Source of the DNA: Inia geoffrensis
Taxonomy: Eukaryota; Chordata; Mammalia; Artiodactyla; Iniidae
Assembly (NCBI GenBank): GCA_036417435.1
Contig: CM070903.1
Coordinates: forward strand, 61,976,001-62,040,000
Direction of reading: 5' to 3'
Length of the DNA stretch: 64,000 nt
Part shown: piece after piece, positions 21,360 to 34,134 of the stretch
Layout of the letters: every line of letters starts with the position of its first letter
Position numbering within the stretch: the first letter of the stretch is position 1
Notes under the pieces: model-generated
What the model saw: only the letters and a program-made list of their open reading frames with translations
The model's database searches: none
What the model was told of the DNA's origin: nothing
Position numbers and translations under genes: made by a program

Positions 21360-24300
21360 AATTTATAAGTGTTTAGAATCTACTCAAGAGAAAAAAAATT
21401 CAAACTTCAATAAAAATCAATTATCCTATACATATGGAATTACTATGCCCATTCATCTGTGAATCTCCATAATTTTGTGTGTAAAGAATACCTATTGATA
21501 TATTTGATTTTCTTATTTTTATTTCTGAAGAACATAAGACTCTCTCTAAATTAAGAATCAAAGAATGCAAAGTCAGTTTTAAGTCCCATATTTGACCATA
21601 GTGTTCTTCAAGTGCTCTGATGGCCTTTCCTCTAACAACTCTAAAGTAAGGTAAATAAAGTTTACCTATTCAGCAATATTCAGTCTCAGAATGTTTACTT
21701 GGCCCATTTAGCCAACACCAAGGAAGTCACTTTCAACCAACTGTGACCAACATAGTGAATAGTGCATTTGATTTTCACATTTCTTTTGCCTGGAACATGA
21801 ATCATGCTGAGTATTCTGAGAGTAACAATGGACGGAAGTTGGATTTTTCATCAGTGCTTAAAAAGCAGCTGCCAAAGTCAAGACATGCAATAACCTTCTA
21901 AGTAAGTTTGCTGGCTCCATATTGTGTTTGAAGGCACACCCCCTCCAAACGTCTGCACTCACCATCTGCTACTCAACTGCAGAATAATGCACTCAAGTCT
22001 GGTGTTGCTTGGCATAGGGAAGGGCAGTCAATGTCCAACTCCATTCAGACATGTGCACCATATCAGGAACCTTATGACACAGTCCTCAACTTCAATGCAG
22101 CACTTTCAAGCCCCACTGCACATCAATCAAGTACGTATGACAGTCAAGCTGATAGACAAAATCTAAGCCAACCCTAAACACCTACTGTTCATGGATCTCT
22201 CCAGTTTGCCTGCAGCTCACCTTCTACTAAGATGATAGTGTTGGCCTAGTCTTCCATGCCAAAAAAAGTCCACGGAGTCACTCTGGCAAGAAGAAGGGTC
22301 TATATCAATGTCAACAAACAAGTTCTTTACTGCCGACCCTACCATCTGTCCTCCTGCTTCCCACCTATCTTACTTTACGTGGACCTTGATGAATGGGATT
22401 CTAGTAGTCCAAGATTCTGGTTTAGCCAGCCTTTGCAGATGGGGTCAACATGACTGCCCTCTGGCCAAGCACCCAGGGTAACATAGCTGAAGGGTTACCT
22501 GGAGAGTGCCTTTTTGCAAATTTGATGTTAGAAACAAAGCAAATGACGAAGTTCCTATCAGTTTTTGAATTTCAGGTTTGTGAATAAAGTGTTGTGTTCA
22601 GTGCTTAAAGTGAAGATGATTTCCCATTAAATTCTTTAAAAATGTTAAACATGCTAAAGGATAAATTCCATTTTAACACTATGGATAAGGGAAATAAAAT
22701 AAATAAAAATAAAACAGATTATTTAAAAGTATTTACAAACAAGTTTTAAGAGAAAGACTTGAAAAACATCTCAGAAATATGTAGAAATAAGACTTTAAAA
22801 TTTAATATTAATATAGAAGTAGAACATTTCATTCTGCATTAGATGTAACAATATTAGAGAATAATGCACATGCTAAATGGAGAATAATAGCTTTCAGATT
22901 TATTCTCCAGAAGTTGTATAGCACTTACAGAGACTTCATGGTAGAGCAGTAGAATATGATATAATCTTAAATATGAATAGTTTCTGAGGAAATCTAATTT
23001 TTTTTTATCTTAAAAAAGATATATGAACTATAATACATCAGCATTGCCTCAAAAGTAGTAAAAAAAAATATTTTTGTGAACATTTTGACAAACCTTTTCA
23101 ATTAGGTCATTAAAAATACACTTCAGACTGAACCTAATGTCATATAAAACAAACAGAAAATTTCAGGAAGTGCCACTGGTTCTAACCAAATCAATTTAAT
23201 ATGATGATACAATTATATGCCTTTATTTTTTATTTAAGGGATGCTAAACGTATTTATAGAATGGTCTCTGGATTCACCAAAAACAAAACAAGCAAAAACT
23301 CTACCCCAAATTCAAAATATAGCTCCTCTGAAACTCTAGGCTATTTAAATAAGTAATAATTGTAGGGGGAATCTTTACCACACAAATGAGATAATGAATG
23401 TGAAAATATGTTATACACCATAAGGCACCATGCACAGAATTATTCAGAGCATCTATCACAGTTTTTTGTACATAGTAAGTACTTACTAAATGTTTATAGA
23501 ATTGATTAGAATTTAATTGAAAGGAGAGGTATAATGAGACTTCTATAAGTAGAATTCAGATCCTTTCAAGATCATGGGAAAAAGTTCAATCAAATTATAT
23601 TACTAGGTACATCAGTTGTCTTTGATGTTATGAATCAAGATGAGCTCCTATTGTATCTAAAGAAAATTTTTGTAGGATCCTCTTTGGAGAAATCACAGTG
23701 GAATAAAAAGCATGATTATTTTTAATGTTTAAATATCCCCAAATTTTCTAGCATTCTTTGGTCAAGTAAGATAACGTTATAGAAATTCTACATAAAACCC
23801 AAACTTGCAATGTCCTGGCCTAATCATCTGGATAATCTCTTTGAGTTTTCCTAAAATATGCTCCCATCCCATTTTCTATGGGAATTCTCCCACTGATTAA
23901 CACAGAGAATGAGAATTTGGCCTGTGCTCTATAGACACCATTGAAATGTGGCCACCTGAGGCATGTAGGGAGGGCATCCAGCTGGCACACCACATGTTGC
24001 CCTGGAGTAGTGTACAATGAGAAGGATATTTTGGCTAAGAATACCTGGACAGTCTCTACAAAAGCCCTGATTATGAAAAGAACTTCAGTATCATCATTGT
24101 CTCTTGAGTGTAATACGAGCCAGGGAAACTTCTGTTTCTAAGTTTATATATTTTACCAAAAAAAGCACTTATAAGAAAAATCAAAGAAAGCTGGGCCATT
24201 CATACTAGAATTTGAGCACTATTCATATCATTGGTAGAAACTTTTTTTGAGAACCCCAGATACTTTAAAATTGATGCTAAAGCACATTACAGACTTGACC

Positions 24301-25345
24301 ATAAACTAAAACAGAAAACTGTGTAAAATAAAGAATGAGAAAACACAGAATGAAAATTTGTGTCTGTAGTGCAGTTGTTGGACATATATGACGAAAATCG
24401 ATTACGTTCATACTCACTTAAGAAATATCTGTTAGTTTTATTTTTATTTTAAGCAACTGGTGAGAAAGAAAAGCCAGGCATTTGAACTGCAATGCCAATG
24501 AAACAATTTTGTCAATTCTGAATCTATTTTTTTCAAAACACCATACGTGATTAGAACACATAATGCACTAGTATTTTTGCCAATTTTTGTTTTAAAACCA
24601 AAGCTGTTTTTGTGTTACATAAGCACAAAATCAGAAATTCAAAACCAGCAAACATATTTAGGGGTGAATTTTAAAATAAGCCCACTTGATGCTTTGTTAG
24701 ATCAACTTTGAGCGCCAGGAACATTTTTGTAAAATTCCACTGGGGTAAATAGGGTAGCTAGGAAACGCTCCTCATAGTGAGAAAGAAGACTATGTATTAT
24801 TTTTAAGTTTTGTTTAGAGATTTTTCATCCTCCTACTGAATGTTTCTGGTGATATTTACAATACAATACAAGTATAAATCTTATGGGATTTATGATGTCC
24901 CCAAATGCTGAGAAACAATTACGGCTGGGATTTACATTTGTTTTTGTGTTATTTTGCCTATAGATTCCAAAAACCAGTGAAGAAAAACTTTGATACAAAA
25001 CACATCTTGGAGCTGAAAGACAGATTCCATCTATCAGTACAACCTGTTGATAATAATTCTAAGACAGAGTTTGACAGAAAGTGAAACAAACAAAAATAAT
25101 GGTTTAAATATGCCACTTCAGCCATTAGAGCTGTCATTCAAGAGGCTTTTTTTTCCCGCATCATTAATTCAATGCCATACAAATAGGAATTCTTATTTTT
25201 CAACAAATTTTGGTGACCACTCATCTACACAAAGGAAACCAACACCTATAGGGAAACCTTTGTTTTGTCATCATGTATGTCCATTTGAACTTACTTAAAT
25301 ATTATAATTTATTTAATTTACACTTTTTTCCCTAAAAGCTCAAGA
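21360..25345. other. Unassigned sequence
   Basis: About 4 kb without a gene or confident repeat. A short L2/MIR tail lies at about 23455-23515 ('ttttttgtacatagtaagtacttactaaatgtttatag'). The part at 21900-22500 is less AT-rich than its surroundings and contains open frames 21924-22166 and 22256-22453 (+), but neither has recognisable domains or splice context. It might be an old LTR or other repeat that I cannot name. Confidence 0.35.
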
Positions 25346-25349
25346 AAAT

Positions 25350-25500
25350 CTCAACGGTCATAGTGTTCCTAAGACTATGAGTCCCAATTTATGTCAGAGA
25401 AAATAGAAGTTCAGAGAGATAAAGAATATTGGCAGGGATCACACTGCAAGTCCAGCAATATACTCAGTGCAGTCACTTGGAATCCTAATAAAACCATACA
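25350..25500 (+). mobile_element. MIR SINE fragment
   Basis: 'tgtcagagaaaatagaagttcagagagataaagaatattggcagggatcacactgcaagtcc' follows the MIR 3' half ('cagatgaggaaactgaggcacagagaggttaagtaacttgcccaaggtcacacagc'). Confidence 0.5.
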
Positions 25501-25504
25501 AATT

Positions 25505-26530
25505 ACCATCTTACATTTTTTCATTAACCTATAATTTCACTTAATTCAAAACATTGTGCAGAACAGTTTTATTGCTGGCTTAAGTAACTGAAAAAAATTA
25601 ATTAATTTAATAATTTTTGTAATTCGTAACGAATAAGGTTTGGCATACATCTTGCCTTTTTCTTCAGGAAATTAAGGACTTCCCAAACCTTAATATCCTG
25701 ATGGATATTTAAGTCCTAAGAGGATAGAAAACACTGAGACTGAAGCTGGCCCCTCTTCCATCTTTACTGACAGAAATTCCAAGTGCCAAAAGCCTGTGCT
25801 GCTGGTTACTGTTCATCATATCTAAATATTGATTCTTCTAAAACTTGTATTTTGAGACTTTCCTCAATTTAGAATTACAGGTGGAAAGTCTCTTCTCTTT
25901 GATACAAACTGCATGAAATAAAGAAGGAGGCAGTCCCACACAATGAATATTTAGGGAATGGTTTTCCACCTCTGCATGCTGTAGAAAATCCCACTGAGTT
26001 AAGTAGGGTTCTACCAAGGCCACTTAAACATATTAGCCTATAATGCTCCACATTTCTTTGTTGTTCTCAAAAAGCTAATGAAATGTTCCAGTGTAATGTT
26101 TATGCTGGAGTACTTTTAAAGGCATTTTAGAAGTGATGTTTCTCTCATAACTCTAGAAGGGGGTTCCACCTCCTAGAAGTATTTAGTTGACCATGCAGAG
26201 ACCATGTAGTCTCATTACTCAGACTGTTTAGTTGCATAGCTGGAGAATAAAATCCTTAAAGATAATCACTTAAGAGTTTCAGTGTGGGTTTTAACATCAT
26301 TGCAAAGTGACAGGAATTTAAAAAGTGGCAGGCATACATGATATACTGTACTACTGAATTAGATAGGATATAAATACTGCGTACTGTCTACTCGTAGATA
26401 ACACTGAGCTATATTGTCAATCTATTGGTTCAGAGTATCAGAGAAAAATTAAAGAATCAATTGCTTCTCCAGATTCAATTTTTTTTATAAATATAAGGAA
26501 ATATAATCTTCTATCACCAAAACTCAACCA
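25505..26530. other. Unassigned sequence
   Basis: AT-rich; no gene or repeat recognised. Confidence 0.4.
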
Positions 26531-26534
26531 GTTA

Positions 26535-26645
26535 TCTTCCCTGTTGGGGTGTCAGTTTCTTCATCTGTAAGATGGAGGAATCAGACCTGTTGATATCCAT
26601 GATCACTTCTAGTTCTAACATTTGCTGGTTTTATGATTCTAAATA
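26535..26645 (+). mobile_element. MIR SINE fragment
   Basis: 'gtgtcagtttcttcatctgtaagatggaggaatcagacctgttgatatccatgatcacttctagttctaacatt' follows the MIR/MIR3 middle ('cctcagtttcctcatctgtaaaatgggg...'), then the tail typical of MIR3. Confidence 0.6.
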
Positions 26646-27114
26646 CCAACACTGTGTGTTGAGGAATAGCAAAGTAGGCAAATAACAAGGAACAAAATTT
26701 CACTAAGGTACTAACTTTCCAGCAAAATTGAAGGTATATAATTATGCCTGGAGTTGCCATACATGATCACTTCACCCATTAAACAACATCAATAATATAA
26801 ATGAAAGGTTGAATATTAAGGTCACATGTGATAAGATTAAGGTTAAAGCCAAGACTAAGAATATAATAATGAATTGAAAAATGAAAGAATTATAAACTTC
26901 TATTGAACTAAAATGTGATATGCCTTGACAAATGGCAATTTCTTATACAATAATTCTCAATTAAAAACAACAACTTGGAGAGATCTTGGAGTTTTTGTTT
27001 TCATTTTCAAGAAATCAGACCATAATACTAAAAAAGTATTTAACAGAGTTCATAGCGCTGACCTCTACTGGATAATCCTAAGAATATCCTGTTCTTTTTT
27101 TTTGAAATGAGACA

Positions 27115-27245
27115 TTAGCACTTAATACAGATATTGAAATTAATTAATGCCAACTATGTTCCACCTGCTTTATTTGCATTAACTCATGTAATCCTTCCAT
27201 TAACACTAGAAGGTAAGTACCATTAGAACACAGAACCAAAGGGGT
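27115..27245 (+). mobile_element. MIR SINE fragment
   Basis: 'caactatgttccacctgctttatttgcattaactcatgtaatccttccattaacactagaaggtaagtacc' follows the MIR part '...ctttacatgtattatctcatttaatcctcacaacaaccctatgaggta'. Diverged. Confidence 0.5.
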
Positions 27246-27594
27246 GGCTATCAGTAGTGCTAGAATATCAGTGGGTACCCCCATTTTCTCAGTGTACAAA
27301 GTTAACACAGTGCGGCACAGTGTTTCAATAAATAAATATGACTCCTATCAAATGATTATGTTTTTGTATTCTTCCTAACAGTAACCACATGAGTAACTTA
27401 TTCTTCCATACATGAAAGCAAAAACGGAAGTGATGAAATTGGAAGGTATACACTTTTTTTCTCAGTATAAGTCTGACGACATCCCCATAAATTGTTAGAG
27501 GCATAAAAACCAATAACCAATGTGAATGAAACTGCTTGAAATTACATAGCAAGCTTTTAAATAAGTGAATTCTTATAGCATAATGAATGCTAAA

Positions 27595-27765
27595 ATGGGC
27601 ACGACAGACCTATATTATAGTCCTGAAGCTGCCACCATCAAATTGTATCATCATGGACAAGTTACTTAACTATTTTAGATGCATGTTTTAATTTTTCCTA
27701 AAATGGGGAGATTTAGATCTCCAAGTTTCCTTCTAATTATAGCATTCGATAGCAAGTTACCTATG
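27595..27765 (+). mobile_element. MIR/MIR3 SINE
   Basis: 'cctgaagctgccacc...tcatggacaagttacttaactattttagatgcatg' followed by 'aaaatggggagatttagatctccaagtttccttctaattatagcattc' follows MIR3, including its distinctive 3' 'ggttccttccagctctaa' region. Confidence 0.6.
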
Positions 27766-27769
27766 AAGT

Positions 27770-28980
27770 CAAGTAATGATTTGTTTTGTTTCATTTATTA
27801 TGTAACAGTTACTAATCTAAGTGAGTGGTATATCCTCAGCTTTAACTAAATTACAGCAAAGATCTGGCCTGCTTTGTAGTCGTCTCTCTAACTGCAGCTC
27901 TGATATAATAAGGTGCTACCTTGAACATTCAGGGATATGTCACTTTCATTTCTGCTCAAGATTTAGGTGAAAATATATCTTTTCAGTAATCAGATAATAT
28001 AAAAACCCAGAAGTGCATAAATACTAGGACTTAATCTTCTTGACCCCTCCTATAATTTTTGACCACCGTTTAAAATCTCAGCCTGCTTACTCATGACCTC
28101 TAATACTGCCAAGTACTAAAAAATTCCCGGATGTAGTACCTGCTCTAAGAGGCTTGAAAAAGGTGGAGGGAGGGGCAGAAGTATAATAATTTGGTAACAC
28201 ATTTCTTATGTTTCTTACCGTTTCTTTAGTTATATTAGTTCCAGGAACTATTTTAACACATGACTATAGGTAGAAGTCAAGTAAAAACAAAAAATCATGG
28301 GAACAATGGAATATTAGGTCCTGGAGTTTAAGTATTTCTACCACTAGAAATACTTGACAAGCATACCACCTTCACTCTGTTCTGGAAATTGTTCGAAGAT
28401 AAAGCCAGATAGCAGAAATCCAGCTTCTTTATTTTGGGCATTAAAAGGTCATTTGAAAAGGAGATTCCAGGTCAAGAGCAAGCCCCTTAAGCCTACTCCA
28501 GAAATTTCACTAGAGGGTGCTCTTGGGCTTTTATGAGTTGTCAATTCTCCAGTATGAAAACCAAGTATCTCTTAGAAAACATGTTCTGTCTTAGCATAAT
28601 GTGGACTTCATCATGGAACCCATATCCAATACTTCAGTACAGATGTAAGGATATCTCAAGTAGACCTTGGGCCTCATTCCTATTTTCCCTTGTGATTGCC
28701 TTGTTTCTACCAGTAGTACACTTGTAGGCTTCACAAATGTAGGACCCACAAGAGGTCTCCAAAAGTCTACATTCTAGTTAGATAACTACAGAAACTTCCT
28801 GAGATGTCAAAGTGAGATTACATGGGGTTAACTGACGGAGCTATTTTTGCAAACATATTTTTGCAAACATTTTAATCTTGTAATAAGTTCATAATGTATA
28901 TACCTACTGAAAGGATTTTAATTATTCTATAGGACCTATAGAGGTAATCTTACTGTCAAGTAGATCAATCTGAAGCAATT
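27770..28980. other. Unassigned sequence
   Basis: No gene or clear interspersed repeat. Contains the hairpin 28330-28355 and a small direct repeat ATATTTTTGCAAAC (two adjacent copies near 28840-28868). Open frames 28354-28536 and 28533-28727 have no recognisable features. Confidence 0.4.
28330..28355. repeat. Perfect 11-bp stem hairpin, 4-base loop
   Basis: AAGTATTTCTA (28330-28340), loop CCAC, TAGAAATACTT (28345-28355), exact reverse complements. Short, isolated, in unassigned sequence. Confidence 0.8.
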
Positions 28981-28984
28981 ATTT

Positions 28985-29045
28985 ATATTTACAATGACAT
29001 CAAATATTGAGCCCTGAATAAGTACTCAATAAATATTTCTTGATC
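28985..29045 (+). mobile_element. L2/MIR 3' tail fragment
   Basis: 'tgagccctgaataagtactcaataaatatttcttgatcc' matches the shared L2/MIR terminal sequence. Only the tail is visible. Confidence 0.4.
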
Positions 29046-29049
29046 CTTT

Positions 29050-30485
29050 ATTGCATATAGAAATTTCTGTACTATGTTCCTGGTAGGATGATGTAGGATT
29101 AAATCTTAATCTCTACTCCATATGTTAGAATTTTTTTCTATAACTGTAGTTTCACCTTTCTTGAATTTATACTAAATGATTTATTCTAGTTATTTCTAAC
29201 GATAGCTGCTTTCTTTATGTTTTCTGTTTTTGCTATGTTTGTAAGAGAAAATGGAACATGGAAATTGTTTTGTTATGTGATTAACTTTTTAATGCTTTTT
29301 GTTTTTTTACTAGAAAGACTGAGTAGGTTTTTTGCTTGTCTACACATTAAAAAATTGGCACTGACATATAACCATACACAGCAATGTTCTTAAGAATTAA
29401 AATGAAAGACTAAGTAAAATTCTTCTTCACCTTCATATTGTAAAATTCTTCTGAGCCACCGATGGCCACTGGCCATTATACCTGGTGTCATGTTGACCTT
29501 CTCATCACACATGTTGCAATCTTGATGACTTTAGCATCTTTAGGGTTGACAGCATAATTCTGAAGATGATTATGGAATACTAAGGCTTTGTCTGCATGTC
29601 CAATTTGGTTAAATTTGAAGTTCCATTATTCCCTAATTGAATTAAGCTTAACAGTTTCTCTCAAAAATTACCTTGAAGCTTCTGATAAATAAGAAATGCA
29701 GGGCTAAATAGTAGTCCTTTATAATGTATACATTTGTATAAAAATGTGTTTTAAATTCCCATTTTGTAAAAGATAAGCCAGTTTCATTTATGAATTCTGA
29801 TTCCTTTCATCACCCTGCCTGGAATGTAACCAGCATGAAAAGTTGAGAAATTCTGAAGTGGATTCAGAGCTCTTATGGTCACCTGAGCTCTTAAGGGGCC
29901 CTCTTTGAGAAGCACTGGAGAGTTTAAGCATACACATCTGATGCATGTTATCCCCCCCATTCATCTTGAAGAGCAGAATCACCAGCATATATTCAAAGTG
30001 TACTTTATCTAAGCTGGTGATAAAAAGTTTAAAGCACTCTATAAAGAACTGGCAAAATTCCCATGGATACTGTGAAAATAAAGTAAATCAATAAAAAGAT
30101 ATAATTATTTTAGCCCTATATATAATTAATTGTGGGTAAGGTAATTTTCTCTTAAACACATTCAAGCTTGTCCAAACACAGGTCAAGGTTTGCTGGCTGA
30201 TGGGAGAACCCATTTGGTTTAAGTTTTCCCATGTTCATATTCATTTCTATGTCATAGCAAAATAAAATGTCATAAATCATCACATCTGCAAAAGAGGGTT
30301 CAAGCTGAGGCAGAGTGACAAGTATTGTTGACTGGGAATAAGAAAACTGCTTAACTATTCATACACGTTCTTTCTATGATTTTCTGTTCTGTTCTTTCTA
30401 CTGGAAAGAAAGAAACAAAATAGTTTTACCTCATTTTACGAATCAGATGCAATAAAAATTTTTTTTAACCTAGAAGTTATATAGG
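29050..30485. other. Unassigned sequence
   Basis: AT-rich with no gene or repeat recognised. Confidence 0.4.
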
Positions 30486-30489
30486 AGAT

Positions 30490-30650
30490 CTAAGTCCAAC
30501 CTGATTATTTTACAATTAGGACACTAGGACACAGAAAAAAATAGTAGCTTCCTATTCCATGCCACGCAGTTAGTGCATGGCAGGTCTTATTCAGGGTTCC
30601 CAACCCAGTGCTCTTTCTGTTTCACAACTTTCCACTGCTGTTTGTTTTTT
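30490..30650 (+). mobile_element. MIR SINE fragment
   Basis: 'ttacaattaggacactaggacacag...gccacgcagttagtgcatggcagg...ttcagggttcccaacccagtgctctttctgtttcac' follows the MIR 3' half through '...cacacagctagtaagtggcagagc...gaacccaggtc...gctctttccactacac'. Confidence 0.6.
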
Positions 30651-31339
30651 CCTGAAGGGTCTATGTATCATGTCACAATGTCATGTTGCCTTCCACTGAA
30701 ATTTCAGAGAAAGAAAAAGAGATATAAGGAAAATTACTCTTAAGTATCCAGCTCTTCAATTCAGGCAAAATTCTTATGTGCAATGGTCTAATGGTCAACT
30801 GACCTATATGAGCTTGCATGCTCATTAAAATTGTATGCATCACAAAGCACAATTAATGTTCTAACTGACTAGAGTGACCTTGTATGTTCCTGCGGTTACC
30901 CAGCCTATGTCATCCTGAATCTAAGAGGCACCCTATATTTCTCTGAAAATCAGCCCAGCATGGAAATATGGCCTACCTTGTAGGAATAAGAGTGCAGGTG
31001 TACTCTTTGCTTTAAGAAGACTCAATAAGCCAAATTCTGAACTTACTAAACAGATAAATTAGGGGATGATTATTCACATTGTAAAAGGATTCACCACAGG
31101 ATGCTTTTAAATCATAAGTTGCTCTACTGCATTTTAAATAAATTGATTTACAAAGCTTCCTTTATAAGTGCCTTTCACAATCCAGAGTTCATGGTGACCT
31201 TATCCAAAGGCAGTGAGAGATTGGTAAGCATAAAGTCCTATCACTTATTACCTGCTAGGCCAAGATTCTTTTTCCATACGAAAGAGTAATTAGCACTGTA
31301 GTTCATTTTTGAAAAATTAAGGAATCTTTCACTCCTGAA

Positions 31340-31595
31340 AAATTAGTATCTTCTGAACACTTACTATGTGCCTGGCACAGTGCTAAGCATTTTACATAAT
31401 GATCTAATTTATTCCTCTTCACCACAACTCTAAAAGATTAATACAATTATCCCAATTATAGATGAGGAAATTGGGACTCAGAGAAGTTAGAGTTGAGTAA
31501 CTTGACTAAGTTCATGAAGCTAATAAATTATAGTGTCAGAATTCAAAGCCAGATCTGTCCAGAGCTCTTGCCCTTACATGCCATACAATACTGCT
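31340..31595 (+). mobile_element. MIR SINE, well preserved
   Basis: 'gaacacttactatgtgcctggcacagtgctaagcattttacataatgatctaatttattcctcttcaccacaac' followed by 'caattatagatgaggaaattgggactcagagaagttag' and 'ccagatctgtccagagctcttgccctta'. These are the MIR core and 3' landmarks in order. Confidence 0.8.
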
Positions 31596-32054
31596 TCAGA
31601 TGAAATTAATGGTGTCCCTTACCTCTCACCTAGCTGAGCATAGTTGTACTCCAATGTACTATTCCAGTGCAGCAACTCTGTCTAGAGCAACAGAGACCTG
31701 CCATGCAACCTGTATAAACAGAGACAGGGGACTCACTAATAAGGTTGCCTATTCTGATTACTGCACTGCTATGTTAAACCAGAACGTATCTCCTTATAAT
31801 TCCCACCTATTGGTCCTAGTTTTGCTATATGGTTGTCGAAAACAATTATAACCTGATTCCCCCATAGCTATCATATTTCTCTCACGGTTTTTTCTCTTCC
31901 AGGTGAAATTCTCCAGTTCTTCCAACCTTATATTTTATGCGATGGGTATATCTACTATTCACGTATATCTTATTCTTTCTTCAAACTCGTTCTGCTGGAG
32001 CACTGAGAACTTACCTATGACATTTCTAAGCAGGCATATAACTAACGAATGCTT

Positions 32055-32370
32055 GAGAGGCTGCATAGCATAGTGATTACGGACACAAGTTCTGGAACTC
32101 AGACTGCCTGAGTTCATTCACATCCAAGCTTTACCACTTAATGCATTTGCTTCCTTGTGAATTTACTTAATCTCCCTCCTATGCTTTAGTTTCCTCCTCC
32201 AACTATGAAATGAATATAGCAATAGTACATTCTTTGTAAGGTATCTTATGAAGATTTAAAAGAGAGACTGTAAGTAGAACAATTAGAGTCCTGCCCTATA
32301 GCACTTACAAACTGCCCTGTCCTAGCAGGTTGTAAGTGCTATAAATGTTTGCCATTGTTATAGATGCTAT
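32055..32370 (+). mobile_element. MIR SINE, near full length, with an inverted-repeat insertion
   Basis: Starts with the tRNA-like head 'gcatagcatagtgattacggacacaagttctggaactcagactgcctgagttc'. The core follows: 'ccaagctttaccacttaatgcatttgc', 'gaatttacttaatctccctcc...tttagtttcctcctccaactatg'. The tail is 'ttgtaagtgctataaatgtttgccattgtta'. Just before the tail an extra sequence forms a long hairpin (32297-32343), listed separately. Confidence 0.8.
32297..32343. repeat. 14-bp perfect inverted repeat inside the MIR tail
   Basis: TATAGCACTTACAA (32297-32310) and TTGTAAGTGCTATA (32330-32343) are exact reverse complements. After one A-G mismatch four more pairs (CTGC/GCAG) extend the stem, leaving a nine-base loop. 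The right arm is normal MIR tail. The left arm is its reverse-complement copy, not expected in a MIR. The stem stops at both outer flanks, and at 19 positions it is shorter than typical microRNA precursors. Confidence 0.85.
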
Positions 32371-32464
32371 AGGAGTGGACAAACACTTAACAGCATGGAA
32401 AAATTTATGACCTATATCATTCTGTGAGATTGACTTTATTGTCCAGATATAAAGAAATTAAGCT

Positions 32465-32650
32465 CTAATAGAAAAAGCACTTGACTGGAGACCAAAGACT
32501 TGCTTCTAGTCCCAGCTCTTCCAACACCCCAATTTAGAGACCTTGGACTAGTCATTTTACCTACATCATATATTGCACAGAGGAATAGGACTATACTTCT
32601 ACCTCTAAAATGATATGATTTTATTCTAGGATTCTAGGATTCTATGGTCC
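32465..32650 (+). mobile_element. MIR/MIR3 SINE fragment
   Basis: 'gcacttgactggagaccaaagacttgcttctagtcccagctcttcc' followed by 'gagaccttggactagtcattttacctac' and 'attctaggattctaggattctatgg' follows MIR3 including its 3' end. The 8-base unit ATTCTAGG is duplicated in tandem near the end. Confidence 0.55.
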
Positions 32651-32654
32651 TATT

Positions 32655-34130
32655 CCCTTAGACCCTGCTTAAATTTCATTACTAATTATGTTTGACGACT
32701 ACCATTAAAAGACTAACTTTTTACCTGAATATTTATATTAATCTGTTGAGATTTCAAGCAGCTTAACTGCATTATTTCCAAGACAGAGAATAAGCTTCTT
32801 AGATTCTATTGATGGGTTTCCTGGAAAATTAAAGATATTATAATTTCATAGAAAGGAATTTAATGTTACTTTTGAGGTGATAACACAAAAACCTATTCTG
32901 CCATGTCAGCAGATCCTGTCCTCTCTCTGCCCAACCTGGCCCAGTCGATTTTCAATCATCTTGCTGAATCTCAGAGCAGTCCTTTGGGTAAACACAAATT
33001 CCAGGTTTAGATGGAATGCTAAGTTGACATTATAATCATTAAGTGTTCTTTTCCACAAAAGTGAATCCAAGTCAGACTACTTCCCTACTGAAAATCACCT
33101 TATTCTGTGATATATATAACACTCAGCTAATTGTATTATGGCTGAATATGGCTGTGTTACTCATGTGCCTCATTATTCATTTCTAGATCTAAGGAAGGTC
33201 TGGTATCAATATGAAAGCAACTGTCTTCAAAGAGAGTGACAATCTATTCCAACAAAGTAAATTCCACAAGGGGGCAAATGAACAAGCACCCCAAATTCAC
33301 TAGTGATAAAATCTTTGACATTTTTAACTGAGTGCATTTTAAAAATGCACTTTTCTGTAAATAAAAATGATGTCATTGTATTCCTAAAGCCATGAAACAT
33401 TATCTTCTCTATTTCTAAAAATCTCTATGCTCAAAGTTTAATTAAGTATTCTTAATTGCATGGACAGCTATGATGTTTCAAATCTTAGATACTAAATTTG
33501 TGCATTGAATGAATCTCCCCTACCCCGCTTAGATGTGACCATTTCTGTTCTTATGTAAAAACAGATGAATATTTTAGGCCAGTGTTCTATTTTTGATAAT
33601 TGACTTATATAGTATCTGTCTGAGAAGGTGGAAAGGTGACAGCTTTTTTCAGGATATCTACAATTTCATAACACTAATATGGCCTTTTATAATGCTTAAA
33701 TAATGTTTAACTCTCATTCTATCTGTAGCCCTTACACTGTGAAGAAAAGCTTGATGCTGAAGGAAAGACTTCAGTAAAAAGGATATGAGCTTTATACTCC
33801 GAAAGGTTAGAAGTATTAGAAAAAACAAAGAAATGAAATTAAAAATTTTGGAATCTGGTTTTACTTCTTACTATACATAAAAAAATAGTCTGGCCCATAT
33901 ATATTGATTTACTGAAAAATCATTACAATATTACTCAGATTGTCTGACGCTATACCAGCTTTGTTTTGGTTAATGTCTGCATGATAATTCTGGTTGTGTT
34001 ATAGGAGAACACTCAGCAGAAACAGAGTTGTTCTTACATTTATTACATTATATACATACAAGCTCATCCCTTAAAGTGCAACACTATTGCTTTTGAGAAA
34101 CAGATTTTATATAATATTCATTAAAATGAT
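32655..34130. other. Unassigned sequence
   Basis: AT-rich, no gene or repeat recognised apart from the 21-base palindrome at 33331-33351. Confidence 0.4.
33331..33351. repeat. Perfect 10-bp inverted repeat with 1-base centre
   Basis: AGTGCATTTT, A, AAAATGCACT. Exact inverted repeat of 21 bases. The A/T-rich centre makes chance formation plausible. Confidence 0.8.
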
Positions 34131-34134
34131 TAAG

